Shown in pieces: positions 53,477 through 61,574 of a stretch of 64,000 bases of DNA. Location of the stretch: contig NZ_UWFA01000416.1 in assembly GCF_900601905.1 (NCBI RefSeq), positions 124,001 to 188,000 on the forward strand. Direction: 5' to 3'. The notes beneath the pieces are model-generated. The model made no database searches, had not been told where the DNA came from, and worked only from the letters and a program-made list of their open reading frames with translations. The DNA comes from Pseudomonas viridiflava (GTDB lineage: Bacteria; Pseudomonadota; Gammaproteobacteria; Pseudomonadales; Pseudomonadaceae). Position 1 is the stretch's first letter. Each line of letters opens with the position of its first letter. The position numbers and the translations under genes are program-made.

Positions 53477-54639
53477 TACAGTTGCTCCGGGGCAGAGGCT
53501 TTAGAGGTGTGTTCTTCAGCGCTGACCGCCATGCCTGGCTGCACATGCTGCAAGCCCGAGACCACAACACGATCACCTGCGTTGAGTCCGGTTTTCACAA
53601 TCCAGCGGTTGTTCTGCACGCTGCCCAGTTCAACGGGTTGTTCACGGGTTTTACCTTCGGCATCCACAATCAGGACCAAGGCCTTGCCAGCGGCGTCGCG
53701 CTGCACTGCGCGTTGCGCAACGGTGATGCCGTCTGCAGTGCGAGCCTGATCAAGCTTGACGCGAATGAAACTGCCCGGCAGGAGTTCATTGCCCGGGTTG
53801 GGAAATTCGCTGCGCAGAACGATCTGGCCGGTGCTTTGGTCAACGGTCAGGTCGGAAAACAGCAAGCGGCCCTGCAGCGGGTACGGCGTACCGTCTTCCT
53901 GAATCAAGGTGGCAGTGATCTGGCCTTGTTCCAGTTGCTGCAACTGACCCTGGCGCAGCGCGCTGCGCAACTCGCTGATCTGCCGCGTGGACTGGTTGAT
54001 ATCGGCATAGATCGGCTGCAATTGCTGGATAGTTGCCAGGGCAGTGGCATCGCCCTGCCCGACCAGGGCGCCTTCGGTCACCAGCGCTTTGCTGATCCGC
54101 CCCGAGATCGGCGCCGTCACAGTCGCGTAACCGAGGTTCAGCCGGGCCCGCTTGAGGGCAGCACCGGTCGCTGCAACATCGGCCTGGGCCTGCAGAAAGT
54201 TGCCCTGCGCGTTGGCCGCTTCCTGATGACTCACGGCATTGATCTTCACCAGCTCGGCATAGCGCTCGGCCTGCAAGCGGGTCTGATACTGGTTGGCCTG
54301 CGCCTTGCGCAAGGCCGCATCGGCGCTGTCGACATCCGCCTGAAACGGCGCAGGATCAATACGGAAAAGCACATCGCCCTGTTTGACGTCCGTGCCTTCG
54401 CGGTAAACCCGTTGCAACACGATGCCCGCCACCCGCGCGCGAACTTCTGCCGTTCGCGGCGAAACCAGCCGTCCGTTCAATTGCGCAGTGAGGGTCAGCG
54501 GTTCAGTCTTGACCGTCTCGACACTCACCTGCGGCGGTGGCATTTCCTGCGGTGCAGGCGGCTTGCCACAGGCGGCCAACCCGGCGATGCCCAGACACAA
54601 CAGCAGACGGCATGGATCGAGACGAAAAAAAGACGGCAT
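53476..54639 (-). CDS. RND periplasmic adaptor lipoprotein (membrane fusion protein)
   Basis: This 387-residue adaptor has a lipoprotein signal ending LAAC (C24). A barrel-sandwich and lipoyl domain (VRARVAGIVLQRVYREGTDVKQGDVLFRIDP), a long alpha-helical hairpin (DVDSADAALRKAQ ... LKRARLNLGYATVTAP) and a C-terminal beta-barrel region follow. It bridges the RND pump to an outer-membrane channel. It is first in a three-gene operon and diverges from the RstAB-like two-component genes 150 bp away, which probably control it. Confidence 0.92.
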   Translation of the reverse strand: MPSFFRLDPCRLLLCLGIAGLAACGKPPAPQEMPPPQVSVETVKTEPLTLTAQLNGRLVSPRTAEVRARVAGIVLQRVYREGTDVKQGDVLFRIDPAPFQADVDSADAALRKAQANQYQTRLQAERYAELVKINAVSHQEAANAQGNFLQAQADVAATGAALKRARLNLGYATVTAPISGRISKALVTEGALVGQGDATALATIQQLQPIYADINQSTRQISELRSALRQGQLQQLEQGQITATLIQEDGTPYPLQGRLLFSDLTVDQSTGQIVLRSEFPNPGNELLPGSFIRVKLDQARTADGITVAQRAVQRDAAGKALVLIVDAEGKTREQPVELGSVQNNRWIVKTGLNAGDRVVVSGLQHVQPGMAVSAEEHTSKASAPEQL

Positions 54640-54695
54640 GATGGCGTTCCCCAGAAGATCACGCCATGCTAGAGCGACTCTCTGAAGCGCATGTA

Positions 54696-54726
54696 AAGAA
54701 GTGTTGGGAAGATGTTAAGAAGTGTT
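54696..54726. promoter_or_regulatory. Tandem repeat in the pump / two-component divergent promoter
   Basis: AAGAAGTGTT occurs at 54696-54705 and 54717-54726, exactly 21 bp apart, with AAGATGTTAAG between. Direct repeats two helical turns apart suit OmpR-class response regulator dimers. The site lies between the adaptor gene and the response regulator gene. Confidence 0.55.
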
Positions 54727-54789
54727 AAAGCTTCGCACTGACCCGGCATGCCTTGGTTATGCTGCCCACTTTGTGAATCGGCCCGAACA

Positions 54790-55494
54790 ATGACCAGGAT
54801 TATGCTTGTCGAGGATGACGCGGCGCTGTCGGAGCTGATTGCGAGCTACCTCGCGCGCTTCGAATACGCGGTGACCATCATCAACCGTGGCGACCACGCG
54901 CTGGAGGGTATGCACCGCCTGCGCCCTGACCTGGTGATTCTCGACCTTATGCTGCCGGGGCTCGATGGCTTGCACGTGTGCCGACAGTTACGGGACGAAA
55001 AACCTGGCCTGCCGATCATCATGCTCACAGCGCGTGACAAGAGCGACGACCAGATACTTGGCCTGGAAACAGGTGCCGATGATTACGTCGCCAAGCCCTG
55101 CGAACCTCGGGTGCTACTCGCCCGTATCCGCACCCTGCTGCGGCGCAGTTCAGCGGTCGCCAGCCCGCGCGACGACACGCAAAAAATCGCCCTGGGCCAG
55201 TTGTTCATCGACCTCGCTGAACGCCAGGTGCAGTGGCGAGGCCAGGACATGGAGCTGTCTTGCGGCGAATACAATCTGCTGCTGGTCCTGGCCTCGCATG
55301 TTGGCGAAGTGTTGAGCCGCGATCAGTTGATTCAACAACTGCGGGGCATCGAGTTCAATGGCGTCGACCGGTCGGTGGATGTGGCGATCTCCAAACTGCG
55401 TCGCAAGTTCGAAGACGATCCCGCCGAACCGCGCAAGATCAAAACCGTGTGGGGCAAGGGTTACCTGCTGAGCCGCGCCGAATGGGATGAATAA
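54790..55494 (+). CDS. RstA-like OmpR-family response regulator
   Basis: This 234-residue regulator has a receiver domain (acidic pocket VEDD at 8-10, phospho-acceptor D52 in LDLMLPG, K102 in GADDYVAKP) and a C-terminal winged helix. The end SVDVAISKLRRKFEDDPAEPRKIKTVWGKGYLL closely resembles E. coli RstA. ATG 54790 (MTRIMLVEDD) is the domain start. The kinase follows 55 bp later. It probably governs the divergent adaptor-RND-MFS operon through the tandem repeats upstream. Confidence 0.92.
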   Translation: MTRIMLVEDDAALSELIASYLARFEYAVTIINRGDHALEGMHRLRPDLVILDLMLPGLDGLHVCRQLRDEKPGLPIIMLTARDKSDDQILGLETGADDYVAKPCEPRVLLARIRTLLRRSSAVASPRDDTQKIALGQLFIDLAERQVQWRGQDMELSCGEYNLLLVLASHVGEVLSRDQLIQQLRGIEFNGVDRSVDVAISKLRRKFEDDPAEPRKIKTVWGKGYLLSRAEWDE

Positions 55495-55549
55495 CCTGCC
55501 AGGCGACACCCTGCACCTTTCCCGCCACTCACAGGGTTGATCCCTCGCC

Positions 55550-56902
55550 ATGTTCAAGATGCTCACCCGGCTGTACCTGATCCTGCTGCTGACCTACGGC
55601 CTGGCGCTCTATGTCGTACCGGAACTGGTCCTGAAACTGTTCGACGAACGCACCGTGGTCTATAACCAGCAACAAGCCAAGGGCACCTTGCGCCTGATCC
55701 AGGTGCGTTTCAGTCAGACTCCGCAAGACGCCTGGCCTGCGCTGGAGCGCGAACTGCATCAGGATTTTGCTCCGCTGCAGCTCAGGGTTATCGCGCTGAC
55801 CGACAGCAGCCTGAGCGACACCGAACGCGCCGACCTCAGCCAGGGTAAAAATGCCGTACGCATCGGCTATTACGGCGAATGGGGCACGGCCTTGACGCTG
55901 CTGCCGGGCGACAAGGTCGTCGAGCTTGTGTCGCCGGACCCGCCGGTCGATATCAACATCATTTATTGGCTGATGAACATTCTGGTCGGTGCGGCGCTGC
56001 TGGGGTGTCTGTGGGTCTGGGTCAGGCCGCACTGGCGCGACCTGCAACGCCTAAAGCGCACCGCCATGATGCTTGGCAATGGCAACCTCAGCGCACGTAC
56101 GCAGATCTCGCCGCGCTCGAACATCGGCGAACTGGCGCAGGTGTTCGACAAAATGGCCCAGGACATTGAAGCGCTGCTCAATCAGCAGCAGGAGCTGCTC
56201 AACGCCGTGTCCCATGAATTGCGCACGCCACTGTCCAGGCTTGAATTCGGCATGGCGCTGGTCATGACCGACCCGCTGGAACCGCCGACAAGGCTGCGTC
56301 TGGACCAGATGCTTGGCCATGTTCGGGAACTGGACTCGCTGATCGACGAACTGCTTTCCTACACCCGTTTGCAATCACCGTATCAGCGCCCGGATTTGCA
56401 GGACGTCCCCGTTCAGGCTTATCTGGACAGCGTGCTGGGTGGGTTCATTGACGAGCAGGAAGCCCGGCACTTCAGCCTGGTGCTGCAACTGGATACGGAG
56501 GCAAAGCGCTTCGTTCTCGAGCCTCGCCTCACCGCTCGCGCCCTGCAGAACCTGATCAACAACGCCATTCGCTATTGTGAACAGACGGTCCGCGTCAGTG
56601 CGTACACCAACACGCAAAAGGGCCTGGTATTGAGCATCGAAGACGACGGCATCGGCATCCCGGAGAACGAGCGCGAGCGCGTGTTCGAACCGTTTTATCG
56701 AATGGACAGAAGCCGCGATCGGGAAACCGGCGGCTTTGGCCTGGGTCTGGCGATCAGCCGACGGGCCATCGAATGCCAGGGCGGCAAAATCGTCGTCGAT
56801 GCATCACCTCTGGGTGGTGCCAGATTCAATATCAGACTGCCGCCACAGGCGGGAACGGCTGTAACCGCAGGAGCGGCTTTAGTCGCGAAATTGCCAGTCT
56901 AG
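55550..56902 (+). CDS. RstB-like sensor histidine kinase with REP-encoded C-terminal tail
   Basis: This 450-residue membrane kinase has TM1 at about 7-24, a periplasmic sensor of about 110 residues, TM2 at about 137-158 and a HAMP domain. The phospho-acceptor H222 lies in NAVSHELRTPLSR, and the HATPase boxes are NNAIRYCEQ, EDDGIGIPENERERVFEPFYRMD and GGFGLGLAISRR. The family fold ends at NIRLPPQ. The last 16 residues (GTAVTAGAALVAKLPV) and the stop come from a REP copy, so the reading frame has run into the repeat. It partners the regulator at 54790. Confidence 0.92.
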   Translation: MFKMLTRLYLILLLTYGLALYVVPELVLKLFDERTVVYNQQQAKGTLRLIQVRFSQTPQDAWPALERELHQDFAPLQLRVIALTDSSLSDTERADLSQGKNAVRIGYYGEWGTALTLLPGDKVVELVSPDPPVDINIIYWLMNILVGAALLGCLWVWVRPHWRDLQRLKRTAMMLGNGNLSARTQISPRSNIGELAQVFDKMAQDIEALLNQQQELLNAVSHELRTPLSRLEFGMALVMTDPLEPPTRLRLDQMLGHVRELDSLIDELLSYTRLQSPYQRPDLQDVPVQAYLDSVLGGFIDEQEARHFSLVLQLDTEAKRFVLEPRLTARALQNLINNAIRYCEQTVRVSAYTNTQKGLVLSIEDDGIGIPENERERVFEPFYRMDRSRDRETGGFGLGLAISRRAIECQGGKIVVDASPLGGARFNIRLPPQAGTAVTAGAALVAKLPV

Positions 56903-56957
56903 GCGCTGGATCTTCATTCGACCTCACCACCGCTCGCGACTGAAGCCGCTTCTACGG
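56866..56957. repeat. Inverted pair of REP sequences (REPIN) overlapping the kinase gene end
   Basis: GCAGGAGCGGCTTTAGTCGC (56867-56886) and CTCGCGACTGAAGCCGCTTC (56933-56952) are inverted REP copies. The first copy lies inside the kinase reading frame and encodes its C-terminal tail. Confidence 0.75.
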
Positions 56958-57026
56958 CATGACCGCACCTGCGGATCGCCTGAATCAGGCTGTGATCACG
57001 CGATTGTTACCGGCGAAGATATAGTC

Positions 57027-57047
57027 AATATCATTCCGAATGATATT
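57027..57047. promoter_or_regulatory. Perfect palindrome upstream of mexE
   Basis: AATATCATT, 3 nt, AATGATATT is a 21-bp perfect inverted repeat centred 92 bp before the mexE start. It does not match the published MexT motif. It is a strong operator candidate for MexT or another regulator of mexEF-oprN. Confidence 0.55.
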
Positions 57048-57128
57048 AACCTTTGCCCCATTCGATTCGTGCAATACCAGCCTCGGGAACAGAATCCGCC
57101 CATCTAATTAACACTGGCGGATTTTCCC

Positions 57129-58370
57129 ATGGCTCAGACATTCAATCATTTGCGCTTCCCCCTTGCCGCGTTGGCTCTGGTGGTGATGAGTGCCTGCGGC
57201 AAGACGCCTGAGGCCACCATGGCCCCGGCAGCCGCCAAGGTCAGCGTTGCCAAGGTACTGGAACAACCTGTCAATGAATGGGACGAGTTCACCGGCCGCC
57301 TCGAAGCACCGGAAACCGTCGAGATCCGCCCACGGGTGTCCGGCCAGATTGACGCTGTAGCCTTCACCGACGGTGCCTTGGTCAAAAAAGGCGACCTGCT
57401 GTTCCAGATCGACCCTCGTCCGTTCCAGTCAGAAGTTCGCCGCCTTGAAGCTCAGCTGCAACAGGCGCGTGCCACGTCGACCCGGACTGAAAACGAAGCA
57501 CAGCGCGGCGAGCGCTTGCGGACCAACAACGCGATTTCCGCTGAACTGGCGGATTCGCGCACCACCACGGCACAGGAAGCCCGGGCCGGTGTTGCTGCCA
57601 TTCAAGCGCAGCTCGATCTGGCCAAACTCAACCTGAGTTTCACCCGTGTCACCGCGCCCATCAGTGGCCGCGTCAGCCGCGCCGAAATCACTGCGGGCAA
57701 CATCGTGACCGCCGATGTCACGCCGCTGACCAGCGTGGTATCCACCGACAAGGTCTACGCCTACTTTGATGCTGACGAGCGTGTATTCCTCAAGTACGCC
57801 GACCTTGCCCGCAAAGGCCAGCGTGGCCAGACCACCCCGGTTTATCTGGGACTGTCCAATGAAGTCGGCAACCCGCATCAGGGCCAGATGAACTTCGTCG
57901 ACAACCAGGTCAACCCGCGCACCGGCACCATTCGCGGCCGTGCCGTGTTTGACAACGCCGATGGCAGCTTCACCCCTGGCCTGTACGCACGGGTCAAGCT
58001 GGTGGGCAGCGGGGTTTACTCGGCGGTGCTAATCAATGACGAAGCGGTCGGTACGGATCTGGGCAAGAAGTTCGTGCTGGTCATGGACAAGGACAACAAA
58101 CCGGCCTATCGCCCGGTTGAACTGGGGCCGAAAGTCGAAGGCTTGCGCATCGTGCGCAGTGGCCTGAGCAAAGACGACACCATCGTGGTCAAGGGCCTGC
58201 AACGTGTACGCCCAGGCCAGCCGGTGACCCCGGAAATGACGCCCATGGCCAGCGCCGACACCCTCGCCGCGCTCCTCAAACAACGCCAGGCTCTTGAAGC
58301 CAGCAACCTGCCGTCAGTGACGCCCAAAGCAGCTGTCAAGGTTGCCGGCATCGCAGCGCCACGCGGTTAA
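57129..58370 (+). CDS. mexE: MexE, RND adaptor lipoprotein
   Basis: This 413-residue periplasmic adaptor has a lipoprotein signal ending MSAC (C23). The lipoyl-type segment VEIRPRVSGQIDAVAFTDGALVKKGDLLFQIDPRPF, a helical hairpin (QLQQARATSTRTENEAQRGERL ... LDLAKLNLSFTRVTAP) and barrel domains follow in order. Length and order match MexE. It is the first gene of mexE-mexF-oprN, 12 bp before mexF. The operon exports chloramphenicol, fluoroquinolones, trimethoprim and quorum-signal precursors in P. aeruginosa. Confidence 0.92.
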   Translation: MAQTFNHLRFPLAALALVVMSACGKTPEATMAPAAAKVSVAKVLEQPVNEWDEFTGRLEAPETVEIRPRVSGQIDAVAFTDGALVKKGDLLFQIDPRPFQSEVRRLEAQLQQARATSTRTENEAQRGERLRTNNAISAELADSRTTTAQEARAGVAAIQAQLDLAKLNLSFTRVTAPISGRVSRAEITAGNIVTADVTPLTSVVSTDKVYAYFDADERVFLKYADLARKGQRGQTTPVYLGLSNEVGNPHQGQMNFVDNQVNPRTGTIRGRAVFDNADGSFTPGLYARVKLVGSGVYSAVLINDEAVGTDLGKKFVLVMDKDNKPAYRPVELGPKVEGLRIVRSGLSKDDTIVVKGLQRVRPGQPVTPEMTPMASADTLAALLKQRQALEASNLPSVTPKAAVKVAGIAAPRG

Positions 58371-58382
58371 GGGACTCAACTG

Positions 58383-61300
58383 ATGAATTTCTCTCAATTC
58401 TTTATCTCGCGTCCGATCTTCGCGGCAGTCTTGTCGCTGATGATCCTGATCGCAGGCTCCATCTCGCTGTTCCAGCTGCCTATCAGTGAATACCCTGAAG
58501 TGGTGCCACCGACCGTTGTGGTGCGTGCCAACTTCCCGGGCGCCAACCCGAAAGTCATCGGTGAAACCGTGGCGGCGCCACTGGAACAGGCGATCACCGG
58601 TGTCGAGAACATGTTGTACATGTCCTCGCAGTCCACCGCTGACGGCAAAATCACCCTGACCATCACCTTCGCCCTGGGCACCGACCTGGATAACGCGCAG
58701 GTACAGGTGCAGAACCGCGTGACCCGGACCGAGCCGAAACTGCCCGAAGAAGTGACGCGCATCGGCATCACCGTGGACAAGGCTTCTCCGGACCTGACCA
58801 TGGTGGTCCACCTGACCTCGCCGGATAAACGCTACGACATGCTCTACCTGTCCAACTACGCCATCCTCAATATCAAGGATGAACTGGCGCGCCTCGGCGG
58901 CGTTGGTGATGTGCAGTTGTTCGGCATGGGCGATTACTCGTTGCGGGTCTGGCTGGATCCCAACAAGACCGCTTCACGCAACCTGACTGCCACCGACGTG
59001 GTCAACGCGATTCGCGAGCAGAACCGTCAAGTCGCCGCCGGGCAATTGGGTGCTCCGCCCTCGCCCAGCGCCACCAGTTTCCAGATGTCGGTCAACACTC
59101 AGGGTCGACTGGTCACCGAAGAGGAATTTGAAAACATCGTGATTCGCGCCGGTGCCGATGGCGAGATCACTCGCCTGAAGGACGTGGCACGCATCGAGCT
59201 GGGCTCCAATCAATATGCCCTGCGCTCCTTGCTGGATAACCAGCCGGCAGTCGCCATTCCGATTTTCCAGCGCCCCGGCTCCAACGCCATCGACATCTCC
59301 AACGATGTACGGGCGAAAATGGCGGAACTGAAGAAAGGCTTCCCGGAAGGCATGGATTACGCCATCGCCTATGACCCCACCGTGTTTGTCAGGGGCTCTA
59401 TCGAAGCGGTGGTTCACACCCTGTTCGAAGCCCTGATCCTCGTGGTGCTGGTGGTCATCCTGTTCCTGCAGACCTGGCGCGCATCAATCATCCCGCTGGT
59501 GGCCGTTCCGGTCTCGCTGATCGGTACCTTCGCCGTGATGCACATGTTCGGATTTTCGCTCAACGCGCTGTCTCTGTTCGGGCTGGTATTGGCCATCGGT
59601 ATTGTGGTGGACGATGCCATCGTCGTCGTAGAGAACGTCGAGCGAAACATCGAGCTTGGGCATAACCCGGTGGAAGCCACCAAAATCGCCATGCGCGAAG
59701 TGACGGGGCCGATCATCGCAACGGCGCTGGTGCTGTGCGCGGTGTTTGTACCGGCGGCATTCATTTCCGGTCTGACCGGTCAGTTCTACAAGCAGTTTGC
59801 GTTGACCATCGCCATCTCCACCGTGATTTCGGCGTTCAACTCGCTGACCCTTTCCCCAGCGTTGTCCGCGGTGCTGCTGCAGGCGCATGACGCACCCAAG
59901 GACCGTTTTTCGCGATTCCTGGAGCGGATTCTCGGCGGCTGGTTGTTCCGCCCGTTCAACCGGGTATTTGCCCGTGCCAGTAATGGCTATGTCGGGATTG
60001 TCGGTCGGGTGATCCGTGGCAGCGGGATTGCGCTGATCCTTTACGCAGGTCTGATGGTGCTGACCTACTTCGGCTTCGCCAGCACGCCGACCGGTTTTGT
60101 ACCGCCTCAGGACAAACAGTATCTGGTCGCCTTTGCGCAGCTCCCGGACGCCGCCAGCCTGGATCGAACCGAAGACGTGATCAAGCGCATGTCGGACATC
60201 GCCCTCAAGCAAGACGGTGTAGAGAGCGCCATCGCGTTCCCGGGGTTGTCCATCAACGGTTTCACCAACAGCCCTAACGCCGGGATCGTGTTCGTCACCC
60301 TCAAGCCTTTCGACCAGCGCAAGGACGCCAGTCAGTCTGCAGGCGCCATCGCCGGCGCGTTGAATGGTAAATACGCGGCAATCCAGGACGCCTACATGGC
60401 GATCTTCCCGCCACCCCCGGTACAAGGGCTGGGCACCATTGGCGGGTTCCGCCTGCAGATCGAGGACCGGGGCAACCTGGGGTACGACGAGTTGTATAAA
60501 GAGACGATGAACGTCATTGCCAAAAGCCAGAATGTTCCGGAACTGGCGGCGCTGTTCACCAGCTACACCGTTAACGTACCTCAGGTCGATGCAGCCATCG
60601 ATCGTGAGAAAGCCAAGACCCATGGCGTGGCCATCAGCGACATCTTTGACACCCTGCAGGTTTATCTGGGTTCGCTGTATGCCAACGATTTCAACCGTTT
60701 TGGTCGCACTTATCAGGTCAACGTCCAGGCTGAACAGCAGTTCCGTCAGGATGCCGATCAGATCGGTCAGTTGAAGGTGCGCAATAACTTGGGCGAGATG
60801 GTGCCTCTGGCCTCCTTCATCAATGTCAGCAATACCGCAGGGCCGGATCGCGTCATGCACTACAACGGTTTCATTACCGCTGAGATCAACGGCGCAGCGG
60901 CTCCAGGCTACAGCTCGGGTCAAGCCCAGGCAGCCATGGAGAAACTGCTCAAGGATGAATTGCCCAACGGCATGACCTATGAGTGGACGGAAATCACCTA
61001 TCAGCAAATCCTGTCGGGCAATACCGCACTGCTGGTGTTCCCGCTGTGCGTCCTGCTCGCCTTTCTGGTACTGGCGGCGCAATACGAGAGCTGGAGCCTG
61101 CCGCTGGCCGTGATCCTGATTGTGCCGATGACCCTGCTGTCGGCCATTACGGGGGTAATCCTGTCCGGGGGTGACAACAACATCTTCACCCAGATCGGAT
61201 TGATCGTTCTGGTGGGCCTGGCGTGCAAGAACGCGATTCTGATCGTCGAGTTTGCCAAGGACAAACAAAGCGAAGGCATGAGCCCGCTCGACGCGGTGCT

Positions 61301-61574
61301 GGAAGCCTGCCGCTTGCGTCTGCGGCCGATCCTGATGACCTCGTTCGCGTTCATCATGGGCGTGGTGCCTCTGGTGTTCTCCAGCGGCGCCGGTGCTGAA
61401 ATGCGTCATGCCATGGGTGTGGCGGTGTTCTCCGGGATGCTCGGGGTGACCTTCTTCGGCTTGCTGCTGACCCCGGTGTTCTACGTGTTGATCCGTAATT
61501 TTGTTGAACGTCAGGATGCCCGCAAAGCGGCCAAGGCCAAGCGCCTGCAGAACCTGAGCCCGGAGGCGCATTGA
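58383..61574 (+). CDS. mexF: MexF, RND multidrug efflux pump
   Basis: This 1063-residue HAE-1 pump has the MexF-type start ISRPIFAAVLSLMILIAGSISLFQLPISEYPEVVPPTVVV. The proton-relay aspartates lie in helix 4 (GIVVDDAIVVVENVE). Both long periplasmic loops and all twelve helices are intact, and the length agrees with P. aeruginosa MexF (1062). Its stop overlaps the oprN start by one base. Confidence 0.95.
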   Translation: MNFSQFFISRPIFAAVLSLMILIAGSISLFQLPISEYPEVVPPTVVVRANFPGANPKVIGETVAAPLEQAITGVENMLYMSSQSTADGKITLTITFALGTDLDNAQVQVQNRVTRTEPKLPEEVTRIGITVDKASPDLTMVVHLTSPDKRYDMLYLSNYAILNIKDELARLGGVGDVQLFGMGDYSLRVWLDPNKTASRNLTATDVVNAIREQNRQVAAGQLGAPPSPSATSFQMSVNTQGRLVTEEEFENIVIRAGADGEITRLKDVARIELGSNQYALRSLLDNQPAVAIPIFQRPGSNAIDISNDVRAKMAELKKGFPEGMDYAIAYDPTVFVRGSIEAVVHTLFEALILVVLVVILFLQTWRASIIPLVAVPVSLIGTFAVMHMFGFSLNALSLFGLVLAIGIVVDDAIVVVENVERNIELGHNPVEATKIAMREVTGPIIATALVLCAVFVPAAFISGLTGQFYKQFALTIAISTVISAFNSLTLSPALSAVLLQAHDAPKDRFSRFLERILGGWLFRPFNRVFARASNGYVGIVGRVIRGSGIALILYAGLMVLTYFGFASTPTGFVPPQDKQYLVAFAQLPDAASLDRTEDVIKRMSDIALKQDGVESAIAFPGLSINGFTNSPNAGIVFVTLKPFDQRKDASQSAGAIAGALNGKYAAIQDAYMAIFPPPPVQGLGTIGGFRLQIEDRGNLGYDELYKETMNVIAKSQNVPELAALFTSYTVNVPQVDAAIDREKAKTHGVAISDIFDTLQVYLGSLYANDFNRFGRTYQVNVQAEQQFRQDADQIGQLKVRNNLGEMVPLASFINVSNTAGPDRVMHYNGFITAEINGAAAPGYSSGQAQAAMEKLLKDELPNGMTYEWTEITYQQILSGNTALLVFPLCVLLAFLVLAAQYESWSLPLAVILIVPMTLLSAITGVILSGGDNNIFTQIGLIVLVGLACKNAILIVEFAKDKQSEGMSPLDAVLEACRLRLRPILMTSFAFIMGVVPLVFSSGAGAEMRHAMGVAVFSGMLGVTFFGLLLTPVFYVLIRNFVERQDARKAAKAKRLQNLSPEAH

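Noticed and set aside
59484..61571. A 695-codon open frame antisense to mexF
   Set aside because: mexF reads as a full-length RND pump with all motifs; the antisense frame is a by-product of GC-rich codon use and has low-complexity H/Q/R-rich composition.
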